Below are positions 50,519 through 62,202 of a stretch of 64,000 nt of DNA, in pieces. Within the stretch, counting starts at the first letter, position 1. Each line of letters begins with the position of its first letter. Location: positions 19,094,348 to 19,158,347 of the forward strand of contig JARWKL010000004.1 of NCBI GenBank assembly GCA_029961685.1, read 5' to 3'. Source of the stretch: Aristolochia californica (Eukaryota; Streptophyta; Magnoliopsida; Piperales; Aristolochiaceae). The notes under the pieces are model-generated. The model saw nothing but the letters and a program-made list of their open reading frames with translations. It ran no database searches and was not told where the DNA came from. The position numbers and the translations under genes were made by a program.

Positions 50519-52510
50519 TCGACTCCCAATCCATAAGTCATTCCTTACAAAAATATAGCCCTTTACACATGATAAATCATTTTACAATCATCTATGATCG
50601 GTAGGTCTGCTTTTTGTAAATGGGCAAAATAATGGCTTGTTTGACTTGGGTAAATATCCCACCACACGTTCACTTGAGAATTTATTATTATTCTCTTTAA
50701 ATGGTTTGGATCCATTGGTCATTTGCATCTTTAACTTGTTTCAAGCTTGCATAACCATTTTTTAAAACATGTGTAGAAAAGTCTCTTTCTTATAAAATTC
50801 AAAGCTATTAGGGTTGAACTAGTGAAATTTCCCAAACTTTGATAAAAAACTTTTGTAATCATTTGTGGTGTGTGAATAAATTTTCTTGACATACATTTGT
50901 TATTGCTTTAAATTTTTTCTATACATAAACTCTAAAATTTTCATTTTGTTGTGATCTATTTGCCTTGTATCTCTTTTTTTGTTAATGAGATGAAGGGAAA
51001 GTGAAAACTCAAGTTTTGATTTATGAAAAAAAAAGTACTAATCTAAAATGGAAATGCACGATGCACAAATGAAGGGAGTGTTAATTATAAAAAGTGTCTG
51101 TAATTTTTAGGGTTTGTAAACTCATTTTAGTTTTTATATATCAGGTTTTGCAATCGTCGGGAAAAAGGGGGAGGCAGCGGATTTTTAACCGAGTGTTGAC
51201 TCCCAATCCATAAGTCATTCCTTAAAAAATATAGCCCGGTAAGTATGATAAATCACTTTACAATCATCTATGATCGATAGGTCAGGTTTTGCAAAGGGGC
51301 AAAATAATGGCTTGTTTGACTCGGGTAAATGTCCCACTGCGCGTACAGTTGAGATTTTAATGTTATTGTCTTTAAAAGATTTGGATCCATAGGTCATTTG
51401 CATCTTTAACAGGTTTCAAGCATGCATATCCATTTTTAAAACCTGTTTAGAAAAATCTCTTTCTTATAAAATTCCTAGCTATTAGGGTTGAACTAGTGGA
51501 ATTTCCCAAACTTGGATAAAAAATCTTTTGTGTTCATTTGTGGTGTGTGAATAAATTTCATTACTTAAATTTTTTATTGCTTTAAATTTTTTCCATACAT
51601 AAACTCTAAAATTTTCATTTTGTTACGGTCTATTTGCCTTTTATCTCTAATTTTTTTTACGACATGATGGGAACGTGAAAACTCAAGTTTTGATTTAAGG
51701 AAAAATAGTACACATCTAAAATGGTGATGCACAATGCGCAAATGTAGATAGTGATAATTCCAAAAAGTGTCTGTAATTTTTAGCGATTTTAAATTGTTTT
51801 TAGTTTTTATATATCAGGTTTTGCAATCGTCAGAAAAAATGGGTGGCGGGGGATTTTTAACGTAGTGCTGAGTACCAATACATAAATCATTCCTCAAAAA
51901 AATATAGCCCATTACGCATGATAAATTATTTTAAAATTATCTATGATCGTTAGGTCAACTTTTAGTAAATGGGCAAAATAAGGGCTTGTTTGACTTTGGT
52001 AAATATCCCACCGCACATTGACTTGATAATTTAATGTTTTCTCTTTAACTAGTTTGGATCGATAGGTCATTTGCATCTTTAATATGTTTCAAGCATGCAT
52101 ATCCATTTTTTAAAACAGGTGTAGAAAAATCTCTTTCTTTTAAAATTCCAAGCTATTAGGTTTGAACTAGTGGAATTTCTCAAACTCTGATAACAAAACT
52201 TTTTTGTTCATTTGTGGTGTGTGAAACATTTTTATTTACTTACATTTGGCAAAATAATAGCTTGTTTGATTCGGGTAAATATCCCACCGCATGTTCACTT
52301 GAGAATTTAATGTTATTTTCTTTAAAAGGTTTGGATCCAGAGGTCATTTGCATCTGCAACATGTTTCAAGCATGCATATCCATTTTTTAAAACATGTGTA
52401 GAAAAGTCTCATTCTCATAAAATTCAAAGCTATAAGGGTTGAACTAGTGGAATTTTCAAAACTTGCATAACAAACCTTTTGTGTTCATTTGTGGTGTGTG
52501 AATAAATTTT
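50519..52510. repeat. Heptamer higher-order repeat, copy 3, truncated (A-B-C/D)
   Basis: A 50519 (landmark mutated to TCGACTCC), B 51196 and C 51868 are in the usual order. C is then joined by a deletion to the right half of a D unit. D signatures (AAAAGTCTCATTCTCATAAAA, GCTATAAGGGTTGAAC, ACTTGCATAACAAACC) last until about 52500. After that the sequence is no longer D-like, and E, F and G are absent. The array leaves the heptamer register here. Confidence 0.85.
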
Positions 52511-52816
52511 CTTTACTTACATTTGTTATTGCTTTAAATTTTTTCAATACATAAACTCCAAAATTTCATTTTGTTCTGATCTATTTGCCTTTTATCTCTA
52601 TTTTTTGTTTACAAAATGATGGGAAAGTGAAAACTCAAGTTTTGATTTAAGAAAAAAAAGTACACATTTAAAATGGAAATGCTCAATGCCCAAATGTTGA
52701 GAGTGATAATTCCAAAAAGTGTCTGTAATTTTTAGGGATTGTAAACGCTTTTTAGTTTTCATATATCAGGTTTTGCAATCGTCGGGTAAAGAGGCAGGCG
52801 ATTGTTTAACCGAGTG
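51868..52816. repeat. Fused C/D unit, ~450-bp deletion removing poly-G
   Basis: The landmark interval is 949 bp for what should be two units. At 52241-52250 TTACATTTG of type C runs into GCAAAATAATAGCTTG of type D. Compared with the intact C-to-D passage at 47494-47939, about 446 bases are missing. The loss includes the 3' third of C, the GT run, the whole poly-G tract and the D landmark. The two parents share only TTG at the junction. Confidence 0.88.
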
Positions 52817-53490
52817 TTGACTCCCAATCCATAAGTCATTCCTTAAAAATATATAGCCCGTTATGCATGATAAATCACTTTGCAATCATTTATGATTGTT
52901 AGGTAAGCTTTTTTTAAATGGGCAAAAAAATGGCTTGTTTGACTCAGGTAAATAACCCACCACACGTTAACTTTAGAATTTAAAGTTATTCTTTTTAAAA
53001 GGTTTCGATGCATAGGTCATTTGAATCTTTAACATGTTTCTAGCGCGCGGATCCATTTTTTAAAACTTGTGTAGAAAAATCTCTTTCTTACAAAATTCCG
53101 AGCTATTAGGGTTAAACTAGAGGAGTTTCCCAAACTTTGATAACAAACCTTTTGTGTTCATTTGTGGGTGTGAATAAATTTTCTTTACTTACATATTGTA
53201 TTGCTTTAAATTTTTTCCAAGCCTAACCTCTAAAATTTTCATTTTGTTGTGAGCTATTTGCCTTTTATATCTTTTTTTGTATACGAGATGATGGGAAAGT
53301 AAAACACAAGTTTTGATTTAAGGAAAAAAGGTACACATCTAAAATGGAAATGCATAATGCACAAATGTAGTGAGTGACAATTCCAAAAAGTGTCTATAAT
53401 TTTTAGGGATTGTAAACTCTTTTTAGTTTTTATATATTAGGTTTTGCCACCAACGAGAAAAGCGGGAGGCGGTGATATTTTAACCGTGTG

Positions 53491-56175
53491 TTGACTCCCA
53501 ATCCATTAGTAATTCCTTACAAAAGTATAGCCCGTTACGGATGATAAATCACTTTATAATCATCCATGATCGTTAGGTCAGGTTTTTTTAAATGGGCAAA
53601 ATAATGGCTTGTTTGACTCAGGTAAATATCCCACCACACGTTCACTTGAGAATTTAAAGTTATTCTCTTTAAAAGGTTTGGATCCATGGGTCATTTGCAT
53701 CTTTAACATGTTTCAAGCATGCATATCCATTTTTTAAAACATGTGTTGAATAATCTCTTTCTAATAAAACTCCAAGCTATTAGGGTGTAACTAGATGAAT
53801 TTCCCAAACTTGGATGACAAAACTTTGGTGTTCATTTGTTGTGGGTGAATAAATTTTCTTTACTTACATTTTTTATAGCTTTAAATTTTTTCCAAACATA
53901 AAATCTAAAATTTTAATTTTGTTGTGATCTTTTCGCCTTTTATCTCTTTATTTGTTTATGATATGAAGGGAAAGTGAAAACTCAAGTTTTGATTTAAGAA
54001 AAAAAAGTACACATCTAAAATGGAAATGTACAATGCATAAATGTAGAGAGTGATAATTCCAAATAGTGTTTTTAATATTTAGCGATTGTAAACTCTTTTT
54101 AGTTTTATATATCAGGTTTTGCAATCGTTGGGAAAAGGGGGAGGTGGGGGATTTTTGACCGAGTGTTGACTCCCAATTTATAAGTAATTCCATATAGAAA
54201 CATAGCCCGTTACGCATGATAAATTACTTGACAATCATATATGATCGCTAGGTCAGGTTTATGTAAATGGGCAAAATAAAGGCATGTTTGACTCGGGTAA
54301 ATATCCTACCGCACGTTCTCTTGAGAATTTAGTCTTATTCTCTCTAAATAGTTTGGATCCATTGGTCATTTGCATCTTTAACATGTTTCAAGCATGCATA
54401 TCCATTTTTTAAAACATGTGTAGAAAAATCTCTTTCTTATAAAATTCCAAGATATTAGGGTTGAACTAGTGCAAATTTCCCAAACTTGGATAACAAAACA
54501 TTTGTGTGTCAGTTGTGTTCTGTGAATAAAATTTTTTTACTTACATTTATTTTTGTTTTAAAATTTTTCCATACATAAACTCTAAAATTTTCATTTTGTT
54601 GTGATCAGTTTGCCTTTTATCTCTTTTTTTATTTACAAGATGATGGCAAAGTGAAAACTCAAGTTTTCATTTTTAAAAAAAATACCAATGCACAAATTTA
54701 GAGAATGATAATACCAAAAAGTGTCTGTAATTTTTAGGGATTGTAAACTCTTTTTAGTTTTTATATATCAAGTTTTGCAAATGTCGGGAAAAGGGGGAGG
54801 CTAGGGATTTTTAATGATTGTTGACTCCCAATCCATAAGTCATTCCTTACAAAAATATAGCCTGTTACGCATGATAAATCACTTTTTAATCATCCATGAT
54901 CTTTAGGTCAACTTTTTGTAAATGTGGAAAATAATGGCTTGTTTGACTCGGGTAAATATCCTACCACACGTTCACTTGAGAATTTAATGTTATTCTCTTT
55001 AAAAGGTTTGGATCCATTAGTCATTCGCATCTTTAACATGTTTCAAGCATGCATATCCATTTTTTAAAACTTGTGTTGAAAAATCTCTTTCTAATAAAAT
55101 TCCAAGCTATTACAGTGTAACTAGATAAATTTCCCAAACTCTGATGACAAAACTTTTGTGTTCATTTGTTGTGGGTGAATAAATTTTCTTTGCTTACATT
55201 TTTTATTGCTTTAAATTTTTTCCAAACATAAACTCTAAAATTTTAATTTTGTTGTGACCTTTTCACCTTTTATCTCTTTATTTGTTTACGATATGCAGGG
55301 AAACTTAAAAACTCAAGTTTTGATTAAAGAAAAAAAAGTACACAACTAAAATGGAAATGCACAATGCATAAATGTAGAGAGTGATAATTCCAAACAGTGT
55401 TTGTAATTTTAAGGGATTGTAAACTCTTTTTAGTTTTTATATATCAGGTTTTGCAATAGTTGGGAAAAGGGGAGCTGGGGGATTTTTGACCGAGTGTTGA
55501 CTCCCGATCCATAAGTAATTCCTTACAAAAATATAGCTCGTTACGCAAGATAAATCACTTTACAATCATCTATGATCATTAGGTCATGTTTATGTAAATG
55601 GGCTAAGTAAAGGCATGTTTGACTCGGGTAAATAAGCCACACCACGTTCACTTGAGAATTTAATGTTATTCTCTCTAAATGGTTTGGATCCATTAGTCAT
55701 TTGCATCTTTAACATGTTTCAAGCATGCATATCCATTTTTTAAAACATGTGTAGAAAAATCTCTTTCTTATAAAATTCCAAGCAATTAGGGTTGAACTAG
55801 TGGAATTTCCCAAACTCGGATAACAAAACTTTTGTGTTCATTTGTTGTGTGTGAATAAATTTTCTGTACTTACATTTTTTGTTGCTTTAATTTTTTTTTC
55901 CGTACATAAACTCCAAAATTTTCATTTTGTTGTGAACTATTTGCCTTTTATCTCTTCTTTTGTTTACGAGATGATGGGAAAGTGAGAACTCACGTTTTGA
56001 TTTAAGAAAAAAAAGCACACATCTAAAATGGAATTGCTCAATGAACAAATGTTGAGAGTGATAATTCCAAAAAGTGTTTGTAATTTTTAGGGATTGTAAA
56101 CTTTTTTTAGTTTTTATATATCAGGCTTTGCAATCGTCGGGAAAAAGGGGCAGGCGGGGGATTTTTAACTGAGTG
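53491..56175. repeat. Dimer duplication, ~1.33-kb period
   Basis: Units 53491 and 54821 match each other, as do 54166 and 55497, with offsets 1330 and 1331. Private variants of the first pair are AATCATCCATGATC, GGTGTAACTAGAT or AGTGTAACTAGAT, GATGACAAAAC, TTGTTGTGGGTGAAT and TCTTTATTTGTTTA. The second pair shares ATTTTTGACCGAG, AGTAATTCC, TTTATGTAAATGGGC and TAAAGGCATGTTTG. The offset is below two full monomers because of the 20-base deletion in the 54166 unit. Confidence 0.8.
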
Positions 56176-57518
56176 GTGACTCCCAATCCATAAGTCATTC
56201 CTTAAAAACATATAGCCCATTACGCATGATAAATCACTTTACAATCATCTATGATCATTAGGTCAACTTTTTGTAAATGGGCAAAATAATGGCTTGTTTG
56301 ACTCTGGTAAATATCCCACCGCAAGTTCAATAGTGAATTTAATGTTATTCTCTTCAAAAAATTTGGTTCCATAGGTCATTTGCATCATTAACATGTTTCA
56401 AGCATGCTTATCCATTTTTTAAATCATGTGTAGAAAAATCTCTTTCTAATCAAATCCCAAGCTATTAGGGTTGAACTAGTGGAATTTCTCTAACTAGGGT
56501 AAGAAAACTTTGGTGTTCATTTGTGGCATGTGAATAAATTTTTTTTACTGAAATTTTTTAATGATTTAAATTTTTTCCATTCATAAACTCTAAATTTTTC
56601 ATTTTGTTGTGTTCTATTTGCCTTTTATCTCTTTTTAGTTTAAGAGATAAAGAGAAAGTGAAAACTCAATTTTTGATTTAAGCAAAAAAAGTACACATCT
56701 AAAATGGTAATGCACAATGCTCAAATGTACAGAGTGATAATTCCAAAATCTGACTATAATTTTTAGGGATTGTAAACACATTTCAGTTTTTATATATCAG
56801 GTTTTACAAACGTCGGGAAAACAGGGGATTTTTAACCGAGGGTTGACTCCCAATACAATAGTTATTCCTTAAAAAAATATAGCCCATTACGTATAATCAA
56901 TCACTTTACAATCATCTATGATCGTTAGGTCAGCTTTTTGTAAATGAGAAAAATAATGGCATGTTTGACTCAGGTAAATATCCCACCGCACGTGCACTTG
57001 AGAATTTAATGTTATTTTCCTGAAAAGGTTTGGATCGCTAGGTCATTTTCATCTTTAACATGTTTCAAGCATGCATATCCATTTTTTAAAAGATGTGTAG
57101 AAAAATCTCTTTCTTATAAAATTCCATGCTATTAGGGTTGATCTAGTGGAATTTCCCAAACTTGGATACAAAAAATTTTGTGTTCATTTGTGGTGTGTGA
57201 ATAAGTTTTCTTTACTTACATTTGTTATTTTTTAAATTTCTTTCCATACATAAACTCTAAAATTTTCATTTAGTTATGATCTATTTGGCTTGTATCTCCT
57301 TTTTTGTTTATGAGATGAAGGGAAAGTGAAAACTCAAGTTTTGATTTAAGAAAAAAAATAACTCATCTAAAATGGAAATGCACAATGCACAAATGTAGAG
57401 AGTGGTAATTCCAAAAAGTGTCAGTAATTTTTAGCGATCGTGAACTCTTTTTACTTTTAATATATGCGGTTTCGCAATCGTAGGGAATAGGGGGAGGCGG
57501 GGGATTTTTAACCAAGTG

Positions 57519-60225
57519 TTGACTCCAAATCCATAAGTCATTCCTTACAAAAATATAGCCCGTTACGCTTGATAAATCTCTTTACAATCATCAATGATCA
57601 TCAGGTCAGTTTTTTTTACATGGGACAAATAAAGGGTTGTTTGACTCTGGAAAATATCCCACCGCACGTTTACTTGAGAATTTAATGTTACTCTCTTTAA
57701 ATGGTTTGGATCCATTGGTCATTTGCATCTTTAACATGTTTCAAGCATGCATATCCATTTTTTAAAACATGTGTAGAAAAATCTTTTTCTTATAAAATTA
57801 CAAGTTATTAGGGTTCAACTTGTGGAATTTCCCAAACTCGGATAACAAAACTTTTGTGTTCATTTGTGGTGTGTAAATAAATTTTATTTACTTACATTTT
57901 TTATTTCTTTAAATTTTTTCCCTACGTAAACTATAAATTTTTCATTTTGTTGTGATCTATTTGCCTTTTATCTCTTTTTTAGTTTACGAGATGATGGGAA
58001 AGTGAAAACACAAGTTTCGATTTAGGAAAAAAAAGTACACATCCAAAATGGAAATGCACAACGCACAAATGAAGAGAGTGATAATTCCAAAAAGTTTATG
58101 TAATTTTTAGGGATTGTAAAGTCTTTTTAGTTTTTATAAATCAGGATTTGTAATCGTCAGGAAAAGGAGGAGGCGGGGGATTTTTAGCCCAGTGTTTACT
58201 CTCAATCCATATGTCATTCCTTACAAAAATATAGCCCGTTATGCATTATAAATCACTTTACAATAATCTATGATCGTTAGATCAACTTTTTGTAAATGGG
58301 CAAAATAAAGGCTTGTTTGACTCGGGTAAATATCCCACTGCGCATTCACTTGAGAATTTAATGTTATTCTCTTTAAATGTTTGGATCCATTGGTCATTTG
58401 CATCTTTAACATGCTTCAATCATGCATATCCATTTTTAAAATCATGTGTAGAAAAATCTCTTTCTAATAAAATTCCAAGATATTAGGGTCTAACTAGAGG
58501 AATTTCCCAAACTCTGATAACAAAACTTTTGTGTTCACTTGGGGTGTGTGAATACATTTTCTTTACTTAAATTTCCTTTTGCTCTAAATTTTTTCCATAC
58601 ATAAACTCTAAAATTTTCATTTTGTTGTGATCTTTTTGCCTTTTATCTCTCTTTTTTTTTTTTACGAGATCAAGGGAAAGTGAAAACTCAAGTTTTGATT
58701 TAAGAAAAAAAAAGTACACATCTAAAATTGAAATGCACAATGCACAAATGTAGAGAGTGATAATTCCAAAAAGTGTCTATAATTTTTAGGGATGGTAAAC
58801 TCTTTTTAGTTTTTATATATTAGGTATTGCAAACGTCGAGAAAAGCGGGAGGCGGGGGATTTTTAACCGAGTGTTGAATCCCATTCCATAAGTCATTCCT
58901 TACAAAAATATAGCCCGTTACGCATGATAAATCACTTTACAATCATTAATGATCATTACGACAACTTTTGTAAATGGGAGAAATAAAGGGTTGTTTGACT
59001 CGGGAAAATTTCCCACCGCACATTTACTCAAGAATTTAATGTTACTCTCTTTAAATGGTTTGGATCCATTGGTCCATTTCATCTTTAACATGTTTCAAGC
59101 ATGCGTATCCATTTTTTAAGACATGTGTAGAAAAATCTCTTTCTTATAAAATTCCAAGCTATTAAGGTTGAACTTGTGGAATTTCCCAAACTCGGATAAC
59201 AAACCTTTTGTGTTCATTTGTGGTGTGTAAATAAATTTTATTTACTTACATTTTTTATTTCTTTAAATTTTTTCCATACATAAACTATAAATTTTTCATT
59301 TTGTTGTGATCTATTTGCCTTTTATCTCTTTTTTTGTTTATGAGATGATGGGAAAGTGAAAACACAAGTTTCGATTTAAGAAAAAAAAGTACACATCCAA
59401 AATGGAGATGCACAATGCACAAATGAAGAGAGTGATAATTCCAAAAAGTTTATGTAATTTTTAGGGATTGTAAACTCTTTTTAGTTTTTATATATCAGGA
59501 TTTGTAATCAACAGCAAAAGGAGGAGGCGGGGGATTTTTAACCCAGTGTTGACTCCCAATCCATAAGTCTTTCCTTACAAAAATATAGCCCGTTATGCAT
59601 GATAAATCACTTTACAATCATCTATGATCGTTAGGTCAACTTTGTGTAAATGGGCAAAGTAAAGGCTTGTTTGACTCGGGTAAATATCCCACTGCACGCT
59701 CACTTGAAAATTTAATGTTATTCTCTTTCAAAGGTTTGGATCCATTGGTCATTTGCATCTTTAACATGTTTCAAGCATGCATATCCATTTTTTTAAACTT
59801 GTGTAGAAAAATCTCTTTCTAATAAAATTCCAAGCTATCAGGGTCTAACTAGAGGAATTTCCAAAACTCCGATAACAAAAATTTTGTGTTCATTTGGGGT
59901 GTGTGAAGAAATTTTATTTACTTACATTTGCTTTTGCTTCAAATGTTTTCCATACATAAACTCTAAAATTTTCATTTTTTTGTGATCTATTTGCCTTTTA
60001 TCTCTTTTTTTTTTTTTTACGAGTTCATGGGAAAGTGAAAACTCAAGTTTCGATTTAAGAAAAAAAGTACACATCTAAAATGGAAATGCACAATGCACAA
60101 ATGTAGAGAGTGATAATTCCAAAAAGTGTCTGTAATTTTTAGGGATTGTAAACTCTTTTTAGTTTTTATATATCAGGTATTGCAAACGAAGAGAAAAGGG
60201 GGAGACGAGGATTTTTATCCGAGTG
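57519..60225. repeat. Dimer duplication, ~1.355-kb period
   Basis: Units 57519 and 58874 pair with each other, as do 58195 and 59549, with offsets 1355 and 1354. The first pair shares ACAAATAAAGGG or AGAAATAAAGGG with TTGTTTGACTC, GTTACTCTCTTTAAATGG, AACTATAAATTTTTC and AGTGAAAACACAAGTTTCG. The second pair shares CCCAGTGTT, GGTCTAACTAGAGGAATTTC, TTGGGGTGTGTGAA and AAGTCCTTT-region variants. The dimer probably arose by an exchange two monomers out of register. Confidence 0.78.
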
Positions 60226-61569
60226 TTGACTCCCAATCAATAAGTCATTCCTTACAAAAATATAGCCCGTTACACATGATAAGACATTTTGCAATCATCT
60301 ATAATTGTTAGGTCAACTTTTTGTGAAAGGGCAAAATAAAGGCTTGTTTGACTCGGGTAGATATCCCACCGCACGTTCTCTTGAGAATTTAATGTGATTC
60401 TCTTTAAAAGGTTTTGATCCATAGGTCATTTGCATCTTTAACATCTTTCGCGCATGCATATTCGTTTTTTAAAACATGTGTAAAAAATTCTCTTACTTAT
60501 AAAATTTCAAGCTATTAGGGTTGAACTAGGGGAATTTCCAAAACTCGGATAACAAAACTTTTGTGTTCATTTGTGGTGTGTGAATAAATTTCCTTCACTA
60601 AAATATGTGATTGCTTTAAATTTTTTCCATACATAAACCCCAAAATTTTCATTTTGTTGTGATCTATTGGCCTTTTATCTCTTTTTTTTTTTTTTACGAG
60701 ATGAAGGGAAACAAGTTTTGATTTAGGAAAAAAAATACATATCTAAATTGGAAATGTACAATGCACAAATGTAGAGAGTGATAATTCCAAAAAGTGTCTG
60801 TAATTTTTAGGGATTGTAAACTCTTTTTAGTTTTAATATATCAGGTTTTCCAATCATCGAGAAAAGGGGGAGGGGGCCAATTTTTAACCGAGTGTTGACT
60901 CCCAATCCACGAGTCATTCCTTACAAAAATATTGCCCATTACGAATTATAAATCACTTTTCAATCATCTACGATTGTTAGGTCAGCTTTTTGTAAATGGG
61001 CAAATTAATGGCTTGTTTTACTCGGGTAAATATCCCACCGCAAGTTTACCAGTGAATTTAATGTTATTCTATTTAAAAGGTATGGATCCATAGGTAATTT
61101 GCATCTTGAACATGTTTCATGCATGCATATCCATTTTTTAAAACATGTGTAGAAAAATCTCTTTCTTAAAAAATTCCAAGCTATTAGGGTTGACTAGTGG
61201 AATTTCACAAACTTGGATAACAAAACTTTTGTGTTCATTTGTGATGTGTGAATAAATATTCTTTACTTTCATTTTTTATAGCTTTAAATTTTTTCCAATC
61301 ATAAACTCTAAAATTTTCATTTTGTTGTGATCTTTTTGCCTTTTATCTCTTTTTCTATTTACGAGATGAAGGGAAACAGAAAACTCAAGTTTTGATTTAA
61401 GAAAAAAAAGTACACATCTAAAATGGAAATGTACAATGCACAAATGTAGAGAGTGTTAATTCCAAACTGTGTTTGTAATTGTTAAGGATTGTGAACTCTT
61501 TTTAGTTTTTATATATCAGGTTTTACAATCGTCGGGAAAAGGGGGAGGCGGGGGATTTTTGACCAAGTG

Positions 61570-62202
61570 TTGACTCCCAATCCATATGTAATTCCTTACA
61601 AAAATATAGCACGTTACGCATGATAAATCACTTCACAAGCATCTATGATCGCTAGGTCAAGTTTTCATAAATGCACAAAATAAAAGCCTGTTTGACTTGG
61701 ATTAATATCCCACTGCATGTTCACTTGAGAATTTAATGTTTGGATCCTTTGGTCATTTGCATATCCATTTTTTAAAACATTTGTAGAAAAATCTGTTTCT
61801 TATAAAATTCCAAGCAATTAGGGTTGAACTAGTGGAATTTCCCAAACTCGGATAACAAAACTTTTGCGTTCATTTGTGGTGTGTGAATAAATTTTGTTTA
61901 CCCACATTTATTTTTGCTTTAAATTTTTTCCATACATAAACTCTAAAATTTTCATTTCGTTGCGATCTATTTGGCTTTTATCTATTTTTTGTTTACGAGA
62001 TGATGGCAAAGTAAAAACTCAAGTTTTTATTTAAGAAAAAAAGTACACATCTAAAATGGAAATGTAAAATGCACTAATGTAGAGAATGATAATTCCAAAA
62101 AGTGTCTGTAATTTTTGGGGATTGTAAACTATTTTTATTTTTTATATATCAGGTTTTGCAATCATCAGGAAAAGGGGAAGGCGGGGGATTTTTAACCGAG
62201 TG
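61570..62202. repeat. Shortened monomer with two small deletions
   Basis: The interval is 633 bp. At about 61737 AATGTTTGGATCC lacks the usual TTATTCTCTTTAAAAGG (17 bases). At about 61760 TTTGCATATCC lacks 24 bases including the left arm of the dyad. The second deletion is bounded by GCAT repeats. Together they account for the whole length difference. Confidence 0.85.
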
